Below, piece by piece: positions 22,725 through 35,396 of a DNA stretch of 64,000 bases (position 1 is the first letter of the stretch; the number at the start of each line of letters is the position of its first letter). The DNA comes from Pachypanchax playfairii (lineage: Eukaryota; Chordata; Actinopteri; Cyprinodontiformes; Aplocheilidae): positions 806,001 through 870,000 of the forward strand of contig SSNP01000024.1 in NCBI GenBank assembly GCA_006937955.1, written 5' to 3'. The translations under genes were made by a program, and so were the position numbers. Under the pieces are notes generated by a model. That model did not search any database and was not told where the DNA came from. It was given only the letters and a program-made list of their open reading frames with translations.

Positions 22725-25656
22725 CTCGTTCAGATACACAGAAAAAGGAATGACATTTCAGTATATTGAAAATGTCAAGGCCTACAGTTTTCTTTATAAA
22801 TAAAATCATGTCAACTGAAGAGGAATTTTAGGTGACGAGATGAAAACTGCATTACACGTTTAAATACTGCAAAACAGAGGACGGCGTTGAGGATGAGGAA
22901 TCAGGATGAAGGCTGGCACTTTAAAGGAAGGAAGAAATTAAATATAGAAATGCAGGTAGATGACTGTCTTGTGTAAATTCTATAAAGCTTTTTGTTTTTA
23001 ATCCCCTTTTAAGTACAAATGTATACAGTTCTTAAATTAAATAGAAGTTATTGAGATGCAGCAGGTTCTTTACAGCTCTTAAAGTTCCACATCATTATTT
23101 GGTCCTGTTTGGTTCAAGCGTTTACTGTCACACATTAGATTCTAAAATACTTTGTTACACAGGAGAGTTCATAAGCAACACAATGAGCCCAAACCATCAG
23201 CCCTCCACCACCGTGCTGACAGCTGGTATCAAGTGTTTCTGATACACTGGTGGTTTTTCTTCTAGCAGAAGAATAATTAATGTTGTTAGTATAAATACAC
23301 ACCTGAAAAGTTCTAAACTTGTTTAATAAGTTGCATATGATTAATACTGTCCATCCAACCGTTTTTTATAGCTGCTTGTTCCAGTTCAGGGTGGCAGGGA
23401 TGATTAATATCCCTCCTTAATTTTTGTGGAAGCACTAATAAAATACTTCATTTGACCTAATTTTGGAGGGACCACTAGGTTTTAATGGCAAAATCCACTG
23501 AAATGTACTTTTTCTTGGACATGGACTGTATAATACATTCATTTTTGGTAAATTTAACCAGATTTACAACATCTATTTCAAAATTCTCACTATTTTTTCA
23601 ATATTTCCCCTCTTTAAATAAAAAGTCTGGTAAATTGTTCAACACATTAAAGACAACTCTTGTGTTGGAATACTTCGTCCTGAGATAGAAGTGCCCAGAA
23701 AGCAATAAATCACAGTGTATAAGTTCATATAACCTTCCATACCTGTGTTGTCCCTGGGTAGACCCACCAGACTGCAGGACTTTACTGTGCTCTGGCAGCG
23801 TCCTGACAGTCTCATCTGTCTTTCTGCTGAACTCCGAAATCCCCCAAAAGCCTATTATTCACTGAACACTGCTACAGGCAAGGTCACTGTGTAATAAGTG
23901 AGATGGACAAAGGAGAAAGAGAAAAGTCCCTGTAGTCCTCAAACAAGCATGCAATAAGCAAGAACACTGTATTATGTGATAGAATCTGATTTTTACAGGG
24001 ACACAATGGATTTTATAGCTTTGAATCTTTTTATTTTTTTTATTCGGGTTCAGGAAGTTGTATCAAAATTTCCACTCATTTATTACATAATCCATCACAG
24101 ATCGAGGCAATATAACCTCAAACAAATACCCAGACTTTACATAATACACATCTCAATATTTAATTTATCTTTGGTCAAATTACATAAAATATATCCGTGT
24201 TTTGATTCAAATAGACCTGGTCTGACCTGGTTCTGGTGATGTAAGGACGTAAAAAACATTTTTTAAAGTAAATCCAGTCTAGTAATAACATTATCATGTG
24301 CAAAGCACAGAACAGATGGTTAGAATTTGATCATGAAATCTTGACTAAACCAAAAAAATAAACAAACAAAAGCCCCACTGTGACCAGAATGCATCAATGA
24401 AGCAAATGAGTTATGCTAACGCTAACGTCTGCTACTCCTAATTAATGTTTTATGTCTGTGGCTGAAAGATTTCAGATAATCCTGCCAAATAAATTCTGGA
24501 ACCACGTTTAAATCTGTAGCTGTTAAGTTTAAATACTGTAATAAAGTTATTTTGCAAAGTAAAAGATAAAACCAAGCTGGAAAAACAACTCGGATATATT
24601 TAACAGATTTTATTAATGGGAGTATTTTGAAGACTGTGACATCATGTGGACATGGTGTAACAGGTGAGACACATGCAGGTGTTTTCAGCTGTAAACATCT
24701 GATTTTGGCTCAATCCCAGTTTATCCTGCCAGGATTTATTCATGCAACACGTCGTTCTGAAGACTTGTAATGATGAAGTATGTCAGAAATCCATCAGCTG
24801 TTGACCCGGTCTAATCATCACTGAGTCCTTTATACAGTCAACTCTACTGAGAGAATGAATAAACAATCCAAACGCTGCCCTGTTATCTGCTGCTAAATAT
24901 TAATTCTTATTTCATCATTCGTAGAGAGGAGTGAAGTGATTCTTAATGATGTGAAAGCAGCTGAAAACTGAACACAGACAGAGTGATGTCATCCAAAAAC
25001 CTTGTGACAGCTGCATCTTTTCAACACCCTAAAGGACAGAATCTTCATCAACTGTTTGGATCCCAATTTAGCTGCAATTCTCCCGAAAATAGACTTCTGG
25101 TTTGTTCCTGTTGCAGCCAAACAAGTCATGTGACGCACGGCGCTGGAACATGCAGAGCCGAGTGTCTGAGGGAGCTGCGGTGTGAGATAATGAAGCAGGT
25201 GATGGGCAGTGGGATGTCTGCTGCTCTGCCTGCTCCATTATCCCAACAACTCAACACCGCCGTGCGTTATTAAACACACACACACATCAGAGCACGACGC
25301 TGTGTGACACTGAAGAATACATACGAGGTTGGATGACTCTCATTCATCCCAGTTAGTCGTCTATAACCGACCCTCATATGCACATGGATCCACACTCCTG
25401 AGTTATTCAACGTAATCTGTTTTTTTTAGCTTCATAATAAAGACGCGTTAGCTGACTTTGTTCTTTTCTCTCCATCTCTTCTACTTTCACACACAGATCA
25501 TGTACAGCTGTGAGTAAATGTCCATCTTTCATAGTCAGGATCAGTCACAACCTGTGAGATTGAGTTTTATATCCTCGTAGATCATCTCAGAATGATGAAT
25601 ATCATCCTAACGAGCAGCTCAGCGTCTCCGTTTACTCCAGCACACGAACAATTTAA
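22725..25656. other. intron sequence with a short SINE-like scrap
   Basis: 23350-23400 (ccatccaaccgttttttat...gttcagggtggcaggg) resembles the tail segment of the fish repeat found more fully at 32.6 kb. No exon is seen. The 96-residue open frame at 24983-25273 has no recognised domain. Confidence 0.4.
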
Positions 25657-26740
25657 AGAGTAACTCACCCTCCTCCAGATTATAACCCCTGCCCTCACTC
25701 TGTTTTAAAAAATGCATCAAAAGGAGGCGTTAACTGGAGGACCAGCACACACACAGGGGGCGGGCTGCGTTGTGATTGACATGTTGCACTACTTGACACA
25801 AGTGGCTAGAGAGGGAACAGATGAAAAGGAGGACGCTGCTTCTGTTCTTATCTGTATCATTTCAAGCTAATAGTTCACCCAGCAGCGGCTTAGCGGCATA
25901 GAAAGGGGCCCGTCTCTTATTGGTACATTATTGTTAGCCAATGCTAAAGCTAAATTTAGATTAGCATGGCCGCTGTACGTCACTGTAAGCTGCAACAGTA
26001 AACGTGTGTTGCAGAGGAGCCTGACTTCCTGTCAAATACAACCACGTTGGTTGATTTTGTTATTTATAAAAACTACACTATATTACATACGTATGTGACC
26101 CTTAACCTTAACCGTTCCACTTACTAACATAAAAATATTCAGTTTTACAGTATGTGCATGCATATCTTTACATTTTAAAGCTAACCGTTATATTAAAATG
26201 AGACATATTGCTGCACAATTTGTGTTTTGTTCGGCTGAATAGAAAGAAACCTTGCACATGCGTATTTGTCAGCTCCCCTGGGTTAGGGTTAGTCTCTGCT
26301 GAGCAAACGCTCCCACAGGTTGTTTGTCACAAACAAAAACGCTCTGGCAGATCTTTTTTTTTTAAGCTGTCACAATCAACTTTATATGGCTGTATAATTT
26401 GCAGACATGTTCTGCAGAGAGGTGCAGGACAGGAAGTATAAATCAAAATTAACTCTGTTAAACATTGTAAACACTTGCTTTTCAAACTCCACCTTGCTTC
26501 GGAGGTGTGGCTAAGGCGGAGCTTATTTATACTCCACAGCAGCAGAACGCTGACATCACATAAAGAAAATAAGGTCTCAGCCAATAGCAAGCTCAGATTC
26601 AAATTCAAACACAGTGTAACGTTTTAACCTGAAGAGGGCGCTCCATTAACAGTTTTTGTTATAAAATCAATAGTTATTAACCAGAAATGTCTTTTATAAA
26701 GTTTATCAGCAAAAAAAGTTGATTTAGGGTGAATTTCACT
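25657..26740. mobile_element. TTAA-flanked non-autonomous DNA element
   Basis: TTAA at 25653-25656 and 26741-26744. Ends AGAGTAACTCACCCT and, reversed, AGTGAAATTCACCCT match at 12 of 15 positions. It is 1,084 bp long with no intact transposase. The interior includes cttcggaggtgtggctaagg, a GC-richer patch. Confidence 0.7.
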
Positions 26741-26744
26741 TTAA

Positions 26745-29498
26745 CGTTCTTCACATTCATCGTAACGACCCCGAATTATCTGCTTCAAAACAAAAGTGTA
26801 GTAATTGTTTTAGTCCTATAAGTACACGTCTGACCACAGATCTGATTCACTAAACTCAACAGTTTAACTTTCACACAGGATGTTTGAAAATATCCCATTT
26901 AATCCACTCCAGTATTTTTATTTCTTCACTTCGGCTGAATCCACATTGTGTATCAGTCTTTCTGCTCCACTTCCACACCAGCGTGAGTCATGTGTCTGCT
27001 TCGCTGGCAACTTTATTGTTAGGAGCTCAGTAAGTGTGCGTTTGTGTGTCGGAGGTTTGGCTGTTCAGGAGAATTGGAGTCGTCTATATTCAGCTGCAAA
27101 ACGAGCCGCGGTCGACTTGTGCTTCAGACAAAATACTGCAAAAAGAAAACTTTCACTGAGAGGAGCGTAAACAGCTAGAGGTCTGAAATAATCTGTGACT
27201 TTATGCATTACAAATGTAGCGGGGGGGATTATGATAAATTAGAAGCGCATCACACAACTGCCTCAGCATCATTAAGCTTTTTACAGCATGGTTTTTACAG
27301 GATGTCTTTGTTTTAATCCTTTATTGGACTCGACAGGCAAAAATTCATTTCTGTCGGTTAGAATAAGATGCTCCGGTATTTTTGGCATCTGCAGGTGGAG
27401 CAACGTGGAAAGAGGATTAAGGAGTTCACAGAGTTTATCACCAAACTGTTCATCACTGCTGTGATTTGGTGGAAGATGTTTTAAAATGTCAAGAAAACAA
27501 AAGTTTATTTTTCCCCCTCACAGCTTGACTCGAGCTGCTTTGCACCTCACTGACTCATTGGAAGACACGTCAATCAAGTCGCACTTTTACATCTTCTCTC
27601 AGCTTGTTTCTGGTCGGGTAATTGTTGCTTGATTTCTGCTTTTTGTCCCCCAGGGGAAAAAAATACAGTTTCTCCTTTTCTTTGACAGGTTCTTTGGTAT
27701 TTGGTACACAGAAATAAAGAAATAAATCCAAATTTTATAGACTTCTGACAGAACGTTTGTGACGCTCGTCCATCAGTGATGTGTTGCAGCGTCTGATTAC
27801 TGAGGTTTTTAAATGCTACAGATAATAAAGCTTTAACTTCTCGGGGCTTTCACAGATAATTTCTGCTCTTATTTTGTTAAACAACGCCAATGGAAAAAAA
27901 ATGAAGAGCTTCCAAACATCCAGGTATTACACCGCACCCTTCTGCCTCTGAAGAATCAAAGGTGGTAAAGAGTTTGTAGCAAATTTAGATGTCAAATTTA
28001 CTTTAAAATCATTTTATTAACTCGTAGTGATCTTGTACTTCTGGTTTCAAAAGAAAAAGTTCTAATATTCATAAATCATAGACCTGGTAGGGTTTGAAAT
28101 AAAGTAACCAATAGATAACGAACCCATGACATTGACATTTTGTGACATTTTGGACTGAATTTTCTCAAGACAAGTCCTCTATAATCAGAAAAATGCAACA
28201 AGAACATGTTAACAACACGAAAAACATGATTTTTATTGCAGTGGGTCTTTAACATGTTTAGTACACGTCTAGTTCTGAAAGTAAAACTCACAAATGATTC
28301 ACACCAAACAACAGAAACTTCCACCAAACATTTCTGAACACTCCTACAGGTAAATAATCCAGAATACTTCACAATACTCCAGTATTGTGAGGTATCGTAT
28401 CATAAATCCCAGATATTTTGTGTTTATTTGTTGCGTTTTCTTGTTGGTTAAAGGAAACCCCGATGTTCTGGTTGTAACAGACGATGACTGACATCATGTC
28501 AATAAGAACTAAAACATGTGTTTGACTCCATCTGAAAGGTGTACCGAGAAAGAATAAACTGATGAAAAGGAGTTCATCTCAAATGGAATTTTATTTTTGT
28601 GACTTTTTGAACTTCCTATAATAAAGATGTTTATTATAAAAAAAAAGTCTTGATCAGAATCATTTAAACAGTCCAAGTGAAAGAGAAGGTTCTTCTTCTT
28701 CTCCTCTTTTTCCATCTAATTTACTAAAAAGAGCCCGAGGGCTGATGGGGATCGAATTACACTCACCCTCTTACCTGCAACTCCTCTGTGCAATTAGCTC
28801 ACCTGTCATTTCAAACTGACGTGTCGCTGTTGGTCATGTAATTATTTACCTGCCTGGGAAGTAGCTTTTTACTTTAACCACTTTAAAACAGCTGAAACAT
28901 GTTTAACATGCTTTTTACCATTACAGGGTCTTTGTCTCTCTGTCCAATTAAAGGTGTCTGTCTCCAGTGTGTCTTACTAAAAAGGTCTCATTAACAAGAT
29001 TAACAGTCATTCAAATGTTCTGTGTTTGAGCATCAGGACCCAAACCGACCCTTCTTCTGTCAGGTTATCTCTTTTTTAAACCCACTTTTTAAATATGTGA
29101 GTCTTTTTGAAAGAAGGCTGGGTCCTGTTCTTCAAACCAGACAGGTCGTGTTAATCCCGCTTCACTTTTTCCCACCAATCAACCAATCAGAACACAAGAG
29201 GCGGAGCAGGTTTAAAGGAGAGTGGCAGCTGTTTTCTTCTGCTGTGGAGGAAACGTTTTCTTTGATCTTGTGTCTTTTCTTGTGATGAATCTGTGTCTGT
29301 GATGCTCTCTTTTTTGTTTTTTACTCTTTTTAAAGAAAACAAACACACATAAACAAACATGAACTCTTACTGATTTGTCTTTTTTGCTCTTGCTTCTTTT
29401 CTTTTTTTTTGATATTCTTTTTTTTAAACGGTTTTTGCCAGTAATCTTTTTTGAATTTTCTCTTTTCTCTTTTTCCCCCCTTTTTTTCTTAACCCTAG
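26745..29498. other. intron ending at the nlgn2 cassette acceptor
   Basis: No further exon is found. The last 130 bases (29370-29498) are strongly pyrimidine-rich and lead into the ccctag acceptor. About 29400-29430 and 29461-29489 are T/C runs. Confidence 0.5.
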
Positions 29499-29552
29499 GT
29501 CCGCTCACAAAAAAAACTGATGAATCTTCAATGAACAACCCTCGAGACGAAG
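29499..29552 (+). CDS. nlgn2: neuroligin-2 splice-site-A cassette exon (internal)
   Basis: Neuroligins are postsynaptic type I membrane adhesion proteins that bind neurexins; neuroligin-2 acts mainly at inhibitory synapses. This 54-nt exon reads GPLTKKTDESSMNNPRDE, with its first codon completed by one base from the upstream exon. It closely resembles the splice-A insert of mammalian NLGN2, which I recall as beginning GPLTKKRDEATLN. The acceptor is a long pyrimidine tract ending ccctag at 29498, and the donor is GTATTT from 29553. Both ends are phase 1, so inclusion or skipping keeps the frame, as expected of a cassette. Its last base plus the first two bases of the 54136 exon make the Asp that starts DIRD. 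The insert lies on the surface of the extracellular domain and, from the family literature, tunes partner binding. It is one residue longer than the mammalian insert I recall. The paralogue (a or b) cannot be assigned. Confidence 0.9.
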
Positions 29553-29689
29553 GTATTTTTGTTGCATGTTTTTCCTTTTTTTCTTGTTTTGAAGTCTTTT
29601 TGGGGGATGTGTTCACACATACTCGTGCATACACACACACAGGTCAAATATCTTTAGTGATTCTTTAAAAATGAGATGCATACTCATGT

Positions 29690-30110
29690 ATTGCAGAGCA
29701 AATGTGTTGCTGACCACTGCAATTGAACTGAAGTGTCTTTGGAATGCTAATGATTAGCCGTATAAAACCTTGGATGAGCAGTCGCGGCTAATGGAACCTG
29801 CATTATAAAGCCATCCACAGTGTTTTCCAGAGGTGCTTATCCTGCTCTCGAATGACAAAAGGAGCTCGGACACCATCATCATCGCTGTGCCCTTGAAAAT
29901 CCATTGGCCAACTAACAGCATTCTCTGCAAAACCAAATTATTGTCATGATTTCTGAGCAACAAAGCGCTTATTGAAACCACCTCTCACACAATGAGGCAT
30001 TATTCCTGCGCCTCGACCTCGCTCTCAAGGATGAAATTGCTATTGGATGAGGGAGTACACAAATATTAAGCTATTTCAAGTCAATGATGATAACATCAAA
30101 TAATGTAAGA
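29690..30110. promoter_or_regulatory. candidate conserved non-coding element after the cassette exon
   Basis: A repeat-free, base-balanced stretch 140-560 bp downstream of the cassette exon, with homeodomain-like phrases such as gctaatgattag and caatgatgataacatcaaat. It looks unlike the surrounding AT-rich intron. This is a guess from texture only; conservation cannot be seen from one genome. A role in cassette splicing or transcription is possible. Confidence 0.25.
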
Positions 30111-30733
30111 GGGAAAGGAAAAAAAGCGGAACATCCAAGGACACTTGGGCTACACTTTGGAAGATATAAGTCTAATCTGCTGCAGAAATAAGAGCCCGAA
30201 CCTCGCAGGCTACCTTCAATTTACCTCCCACCTGCAGCACTTACACCATGGAGGCAATTTTGTCCACACTTTCATCTCCACCCTCTTCCTTTCTTTGTTC
30301 TTCTAGAGGAAAAGATGACTGATGATATTTTGATTCACATTTCTCTCTGAGTGCTGTTTTTAAAGGTTGTTTGGGTGGATCGTTTTCTTGCTCTTTGATT
30401 TGGGGTTAAATTTTTTTTTTCTTTCTTGTGGAAAACTGGAGTTGGAAGAAGTTTGAAGCGAGAGGAATTTCTTGGTGATCAAACAAGGGGGCACAACTTT
30501 TATAATGCTGCCAGAGAAGCAGTGGAAAACAGTTAAATAATCAGTAAATATGTCACCTCTCATCACAAAGTAGAGTTAACCTCATCTGACTGTAAACGTC
30601 TAACTACATTTATCTCATTTAGCATCTCTATCCTTCACATTATTGGAGTAAATCATTTATATTGAATTGTATTGTTCAGACGTGACAAATACTTTTACAA
30701 AAATCAAGTTTTAAAAACAAACAATAGGTTTTA
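30111..30733. other. intron sequence, no gene seen
   Basis: Nothing recognised beyond short T-runs near 30411-30425. Confidence 0.45.
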
Positions 30734-30737
30734 TTAA

Positions 30738-31257
30738 AGGTACAGTATGTAAGTATGTACACACACAACAGTCTAATGTCCCACGATGTTGAAAATAAAG
30801 TCACATTGTAACAGATCTGGATCTCAGTCGGGTGGGTGGTCGCTAGTTTTGGCCATTTAAAAAAAGCTAACCCGGACCAGAATCATTATTTACACGTCCA
30901 GACTTCCTGGTTTCATAACGAATCACATGTGAGTCTGCAAGGCTGCCAAGTCTTCAACACAAGCAGCTGTAATTCCACAACGAGCAGCAGCAAAAAGTAA
31001 TAAACCACCACATTCTTCTAACTGAGCAGCCGAGCTGCACGTGATGGGGTGTTCAAACGCACTTAGGAAAACTCAACGCTGAACAAATAGACCTTCAGAC
31101 ATTCCCAAAAACTGAACAAATACAAGAAAAACTAAATGAAGATCAACATCAGAACTGGCAACCCAGCAGAAAAGTCAGGGAGGTGAGTAGCTGAGAACAT
31201 GTTTTTTTTTCTACATTCAGATTTGATGACAAGGTTTAATTCTTACATACTGTACCT
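30738..31257. mobile_element. TTAA MITE with perfect 16-bp inverted ends
   Basis: TTAA at 30734-30737 and 31258-31261. Both ends read AGGTACAGTATGTAAG inwards, identical over 16 bp. It is 520 bp with no coding capacity. The end motif resembles AGGTATA..TAT of the elements at 16.8 and 19.2 kb, suggesting one superfamily. Confidence 0.85.
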
Positions 31258-31261
31258 TTAA

Positions 31262-32565
31262 AATTCAAGATCTTTCCATTTAAAATCACTGTTAGTCTTG
31301 TCTCCAGAACCAGAGCCTAAATTATTGTTATAATTATTTAAATTTGGTTACATTATAAATAAAGTAAGACATATGAACCTAAGCTAGTTGTTTATAATTG
31401 ATCTATTAAATTAAATTAGCCATATGTATCTAGAATAACTCTCTTCTACCATTAGAGGCTCTTAAAATCCTTCTTTTAAGGACTTTCTAAATTGTAAACA
31501 AATAGCGACGCATCAACACAGCTAGCGGCTAAAGGAAGCTAGAAAAGTAGCTATTTTAGACTCCCATGAGCCTTTGCATCAAAAGTAGGAAAAGTACTTT
31601 GGAGATTTTTTATTTATCTATTTTTTACGTTGCAATCATTTAAACAGATCGTTTTTAGAGTGTTATTCGGTTCTGATGTTTAAGTTGCATTAAACAAACG
31701 ATCCCGATGATAAAAATTCTGCCAACAGGAAGTGATTCTTCCAGAGTTTCTGCAACGGTAGGTCGGCAGATTTTCTTTCCATTAATATTTGTATTGGAAG
31801 TTTTTATAATTTTTAATTATTACGATTAAAAACAAATTAGAGTTTGTCACCTTTATAAATAAGTTAATAAATAACATACTTTATATATGTTGTTTTTATA
31901 CGTCTCAATAAGATGTGTTGAAATTAAACATTTACAGTACTGATAAATAAAAATCTTCATTCTAAAGATTAAAAATCAAGTTCTATCAATTTTAGAATGG
32001 AATAATTTCTAACTAACTTTTTATATAAATGTTTTATAAAAGACTAATTCAGAGTTTATATGCACAATGTAAGTAATTTCTCTTTTTAATGAACATTTTA
32101 TAATCTTTTAATTCATGTATGTTGTATTTACACACGCCACAGTGCTCCTGCTGTTCACTGTTCTGTTTTTGTTTGGATGTAATGTGTCTTTCAAGGCTTC
32201 TCCAACCACCCAGGATGTGATTATTGGGAAAATACCTGTTCATATTAAATATTCTAGAGAATTTTTCCTTGAAAAAAAGACACAAAATCCCACTTTTCTT
32301 CAATTGAGAGCCTGTTTTCTTTCTCTCATCTTTGACCTTGACAGTGGAATGTAATTTGGCTCCAGAATGTGACATCAGCTGACTGTAAATATTTTTAGTT
32401 TTTTTCCTCTTTATGGGGAAAAATCTGAAAGGAAACATAACAAGGGAAATAAGAACTTTGAATAATGTTTAAAACTTACAGCTTATATTAACTTTTTATT
32501 GATGTTCAATTGTTTTAAAAATATTCTTAAATGATATTTGATTTGTCCTTTTGTTTTTTTAGGCA
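31262..32565. other. intron sequence, AT-rich
   Basis: No exon or bounded repeat. The 129-residue minus-strand open frame at 32049-32438 is lysine-rich and lacks recognisable domains. Confidence 0.45.
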
Positions 32566-32885
32566 GCCAGCCAGTATTAACCACTTCTTTCTGTTCAGAG
32601 TAACATAGAGCTGGTGTCTGTCTCCAGCTGTCATTGGGTGAGAGGCGGGGTCACACCTGGACAGATCACCTGTCCATCACAGGGCCATATAGAGAAAAAC
32701 AACCACTCTCACACACACCAAGGGCCAATTGAGAGCTGCCAATTAACCTCAAGCATGTTTTGGTCAGTGTGAAGAAGCCAGAGTCCCCAGAGAAAAGAGA
32801 ACATGTAGGGAGGTCTAGGTCTGGATTCAAACCGAGGACCTTCTCACTGCAAGGCAACAGCGCTACACACTGCCCCACCATGCAG
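32566..32885 (-). mobile_element. tRNA-headed SINE-like repeat
   Basis: Read on the minus strand it starts GCATGGTGGGGCAGTGTGTA and contains GGTTTGAATCC (32833-32823). These match box A (TGGGGCAGTG) and box B of a tRNA-derived promoter. Downstream is body sequence (ccaattgagagctgccaatt, gaggcggggtcacacctgg on the + strand) known from very common fish interspersed repeats. It ends near 32566. The copy is diverged; no target duplication was defined. Confidence 0.7.
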
Positions 32886-32940
32886 CTCTGTTTAATTTAA
32901 AGTCAATTCAACATATTGAGTTGCAAACCAACCAATTCTG

Positions 32941-33513
32941 AAAGAGTCCATTTCACACAAATTTCAGGACTTGTGGTTATTTGTTAAGTATTAACTAGTA
33001 ATATGAAACACTAAAAACATTACGAAACACTGATTTCCAGACCTTTCAATCTATCTGCATCCAGATTCAGCTCGTTCCATCAAGCTTCAGGCTACAACTC
33101 ATTAATATTCATTATGCAAATTTGCTGGACTCTGATTGGCTAACAAACTAGCCTATGAGAGCAAGGTATAGTGTTTCCTGCCCCACTGTAAATGGCAACA
33201 GCAGACGTAGTCTCTTCCTGTTTGTTACGTCTTATGCTAACACCTTTTAGCCAGCAGCATGCTAGGTGTGGTTACAACTGCAGGAGCTGATGAATACTAA
33301 CGAACAAAGGAGTTGTAACGAAACAGATACAGGCCGTTCAGACTTGGGAGAACTCGGGTTTTATCGCCACCTGCGTAGTTTGAGAGATTAAAACTGAAAG
33401 AGGAGTTGTTGACCTGTTTTCACACCCACTATGAAGGTAAGAACACCTGTGGAGCTAAAATATTCAACAGAAACCTCAGAAAAAAACATTTTTAATGGAA
33501 GGGCCTCTTTAAA
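32941..33513 (+). mobile_element. TTAA family R, copy 1
   Basis: Same family as 49406, 58948 and 61318. It shares ctctgattggctaacaaact agcctatgag, ttacgtcttatgctaacacc, gagctaaaatattcaacag and the end aatggaagggcctctttaa. The left TTAA has decayed (ctgaaagagtcc). It retains ATGAAG followed by donor GTAAGA (33437). Confidence 0.75.
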
Positions 33514-35083
33514 GTATTGTAAATTATTACAATCAGATTCAGAAAATTACACGTTTTTTTCATGTAACATTTTAAAATCAGACGTTTAGTGGTGATAAAC
33601 TAAATATTGAAGCCACAGCTAGAACACGCTGACAGAGGTGAAGCTGCCAGGCAGTCAGCTGACCCTCTGACCACCAACCAGATCTTCTTAATGCATTTAC
33701 ACAAATTTTGTTGAGCTTTTCTCCAGAAAGAATGAAACATGAATGTTTAATCATATTTCTTTAAAAATAGATTGGAGTCATATTAAAATCCCAAACTTTT
33801 CAGAGAGCTTGATGAAAATAGAAACTTCTCTTCCTGGTTATAAACATACATCCTCATCTCAATGTCATTGTGAACGTAAAAGCAGTAAAAAAAATGGTGG
33901 GGTTTTTGTAGTGAAGCAGCATCATTATGAGTTCAGTCCCTGGAGATTTGTTCTCCCAAACAACAACTTATTTGGATGCAGAAAAGGGGCATTGTTAGCT
34001 GGGAACAATGCAGACGTGGGACTGCTGCACATTGTGTGAAAATCCAACACAGCCAGCAGTTGTTGTGAGAAACTCCCTGGTGGATAAAGACTCATAAACA
34101 CCTTCACTGTTGTGATCTTTACCCTCCAATTCTCAGCTGCTGCCTGCTCGAATTGTTGCACAAATAAAGATTTTACTGTAAGTTTTATTAGTGTGGAAGA
34201 AACTCTCAAAAGTCCTAAAGGTTTTCTAATGCTGGACAATTAGAAGAGCAGCAACTTTCTGAATTCATAATGAGCTTTAGTCTCTGAACAGCAAGACTTT
34301 GTCCTGGTTTTCCAGTCTCACGGGCTTTGAAGTCATTTATTCTGGGCCAAATACAAAAATCTCTTCAAAAATAAGAATATTGGGGATAAAAATTACACAA
34401 ACAACACCTTCAGTTAACATCTACACCCCGTCCTGATGGGTTTATTTAGCTTCAGGTGTGAAAGGACTTTGACTAGATCTGCTGCTTCAAATCAATAATC
34501 AGAGATTGATAGAATATAAAGCGTGGTTTGTCATATCAGTGTGAGTGTTTGTGTGCAGAGAGGAAGATTGCAAACTAGAGCGAGACTGAACTAAATCAAC
34601 AAAGAGAGGACGACAGCGTTCTACTTCTGTGCTACGCTGCGTGTCAGCTCTGATCAGAGACAAACCAGAAGCACCTGAGCCCCAAACGTGGAACATATTG
34701 CTGGCAGGAACAATTTCACCTCTGTCTGACATGTTTGCACACTTATACACACAATCAAATATGCACGCATCACAACAAAGGGATTGTTTCACGCAAAGGT
34801 AATGAAAAGATGCAGCTTTGAATAAAAACGGCATCATATGTGAAACGTAACAATATGGAGAAGAAATTCATTATTAAACCTGCTTTTCAAGTAAAATAAA
34901 TGTTTTCAGCTTTCATTTGCTGTTCTAAAAATGGATAGAATACTTTCAGAGCGTGAGGAGTCGCTTGATTCAGCTGTTTATAAAGCAAATATAAAACAAT
35001 AAGATGTTTACATACATGGATCCTGTTTCTCACTGGGGTGAGACTAGTCCAGAAATAAAAATGTCAGAAAACATGGAAATTTC
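33514..35083. other. intron sequence, no gene seen
   Basis: No exon or bounded repeat. The overlapping open frames at 33743-34239 and 34499-34837 have no domain character. Confidence 0.45.
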
Positions 35084-35388
35084 TACGGATGCCCCGATAC
35101 CGATACTGGTATCGGGTATCGATACCATTCTAATGTATCGGTATCGGTTAGTTAACCGATACCATGAACTAATATGTAAAATGTGTAAACTCAGCAATAA
35201 TTTCACAGAAAATGTTCATTTTTCACTTGAAATTTTAGTTTTGTGATCATTTTATTAATATTTAATTTATTTATCTACTTCACCATCATTTATTGTAACA
35301 TAAAGAGAAGAAAATAAAACCTGTCTTCCAATTCTTTGCAAGTATCGGTATCGTATCGGTTTGAAAAAGTGGTATTGTTGCATCCTTA
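35084..35388. mobile_element. hAT-like MITE with TATCGG repeats
   Basis: The 8-bp sequence gaaatttc flanks both sides (35076-35083, 35389-35396), fitting a hAT target duplication. Ends are TACGGATGC and, reversed, TAAGGATGC. Subterminal regions are packed with CCGATACC / GGTATCGG motifs in both orientations, probable transposase-binding or hairpin sites. 305 bp, no coding. Confidence 0.75.
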
Positions 35389-35396
35389 GAAATTTC

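Noticed and set aside
1..29498. First large neuroligin coding exon (signal peptide to EDCLYLN)
   Set aside because: An open frame of about 150 codons would be expected and none fits; it should lie upstream of the window.
29212..29640. Lysine-rich 142-residue frame on the minus strand over the cassette exon
   Set aside because: It is the antisense of T-rich intron and the nlgn2 exon; low complexity and no domain.
32823..32880. Possible tRNA gene (box A and box B on the minus strand)
   Set aside because: The body continues into a known type of fish interspersed repeat and a clover-leaf is not evident; called a SINE head.
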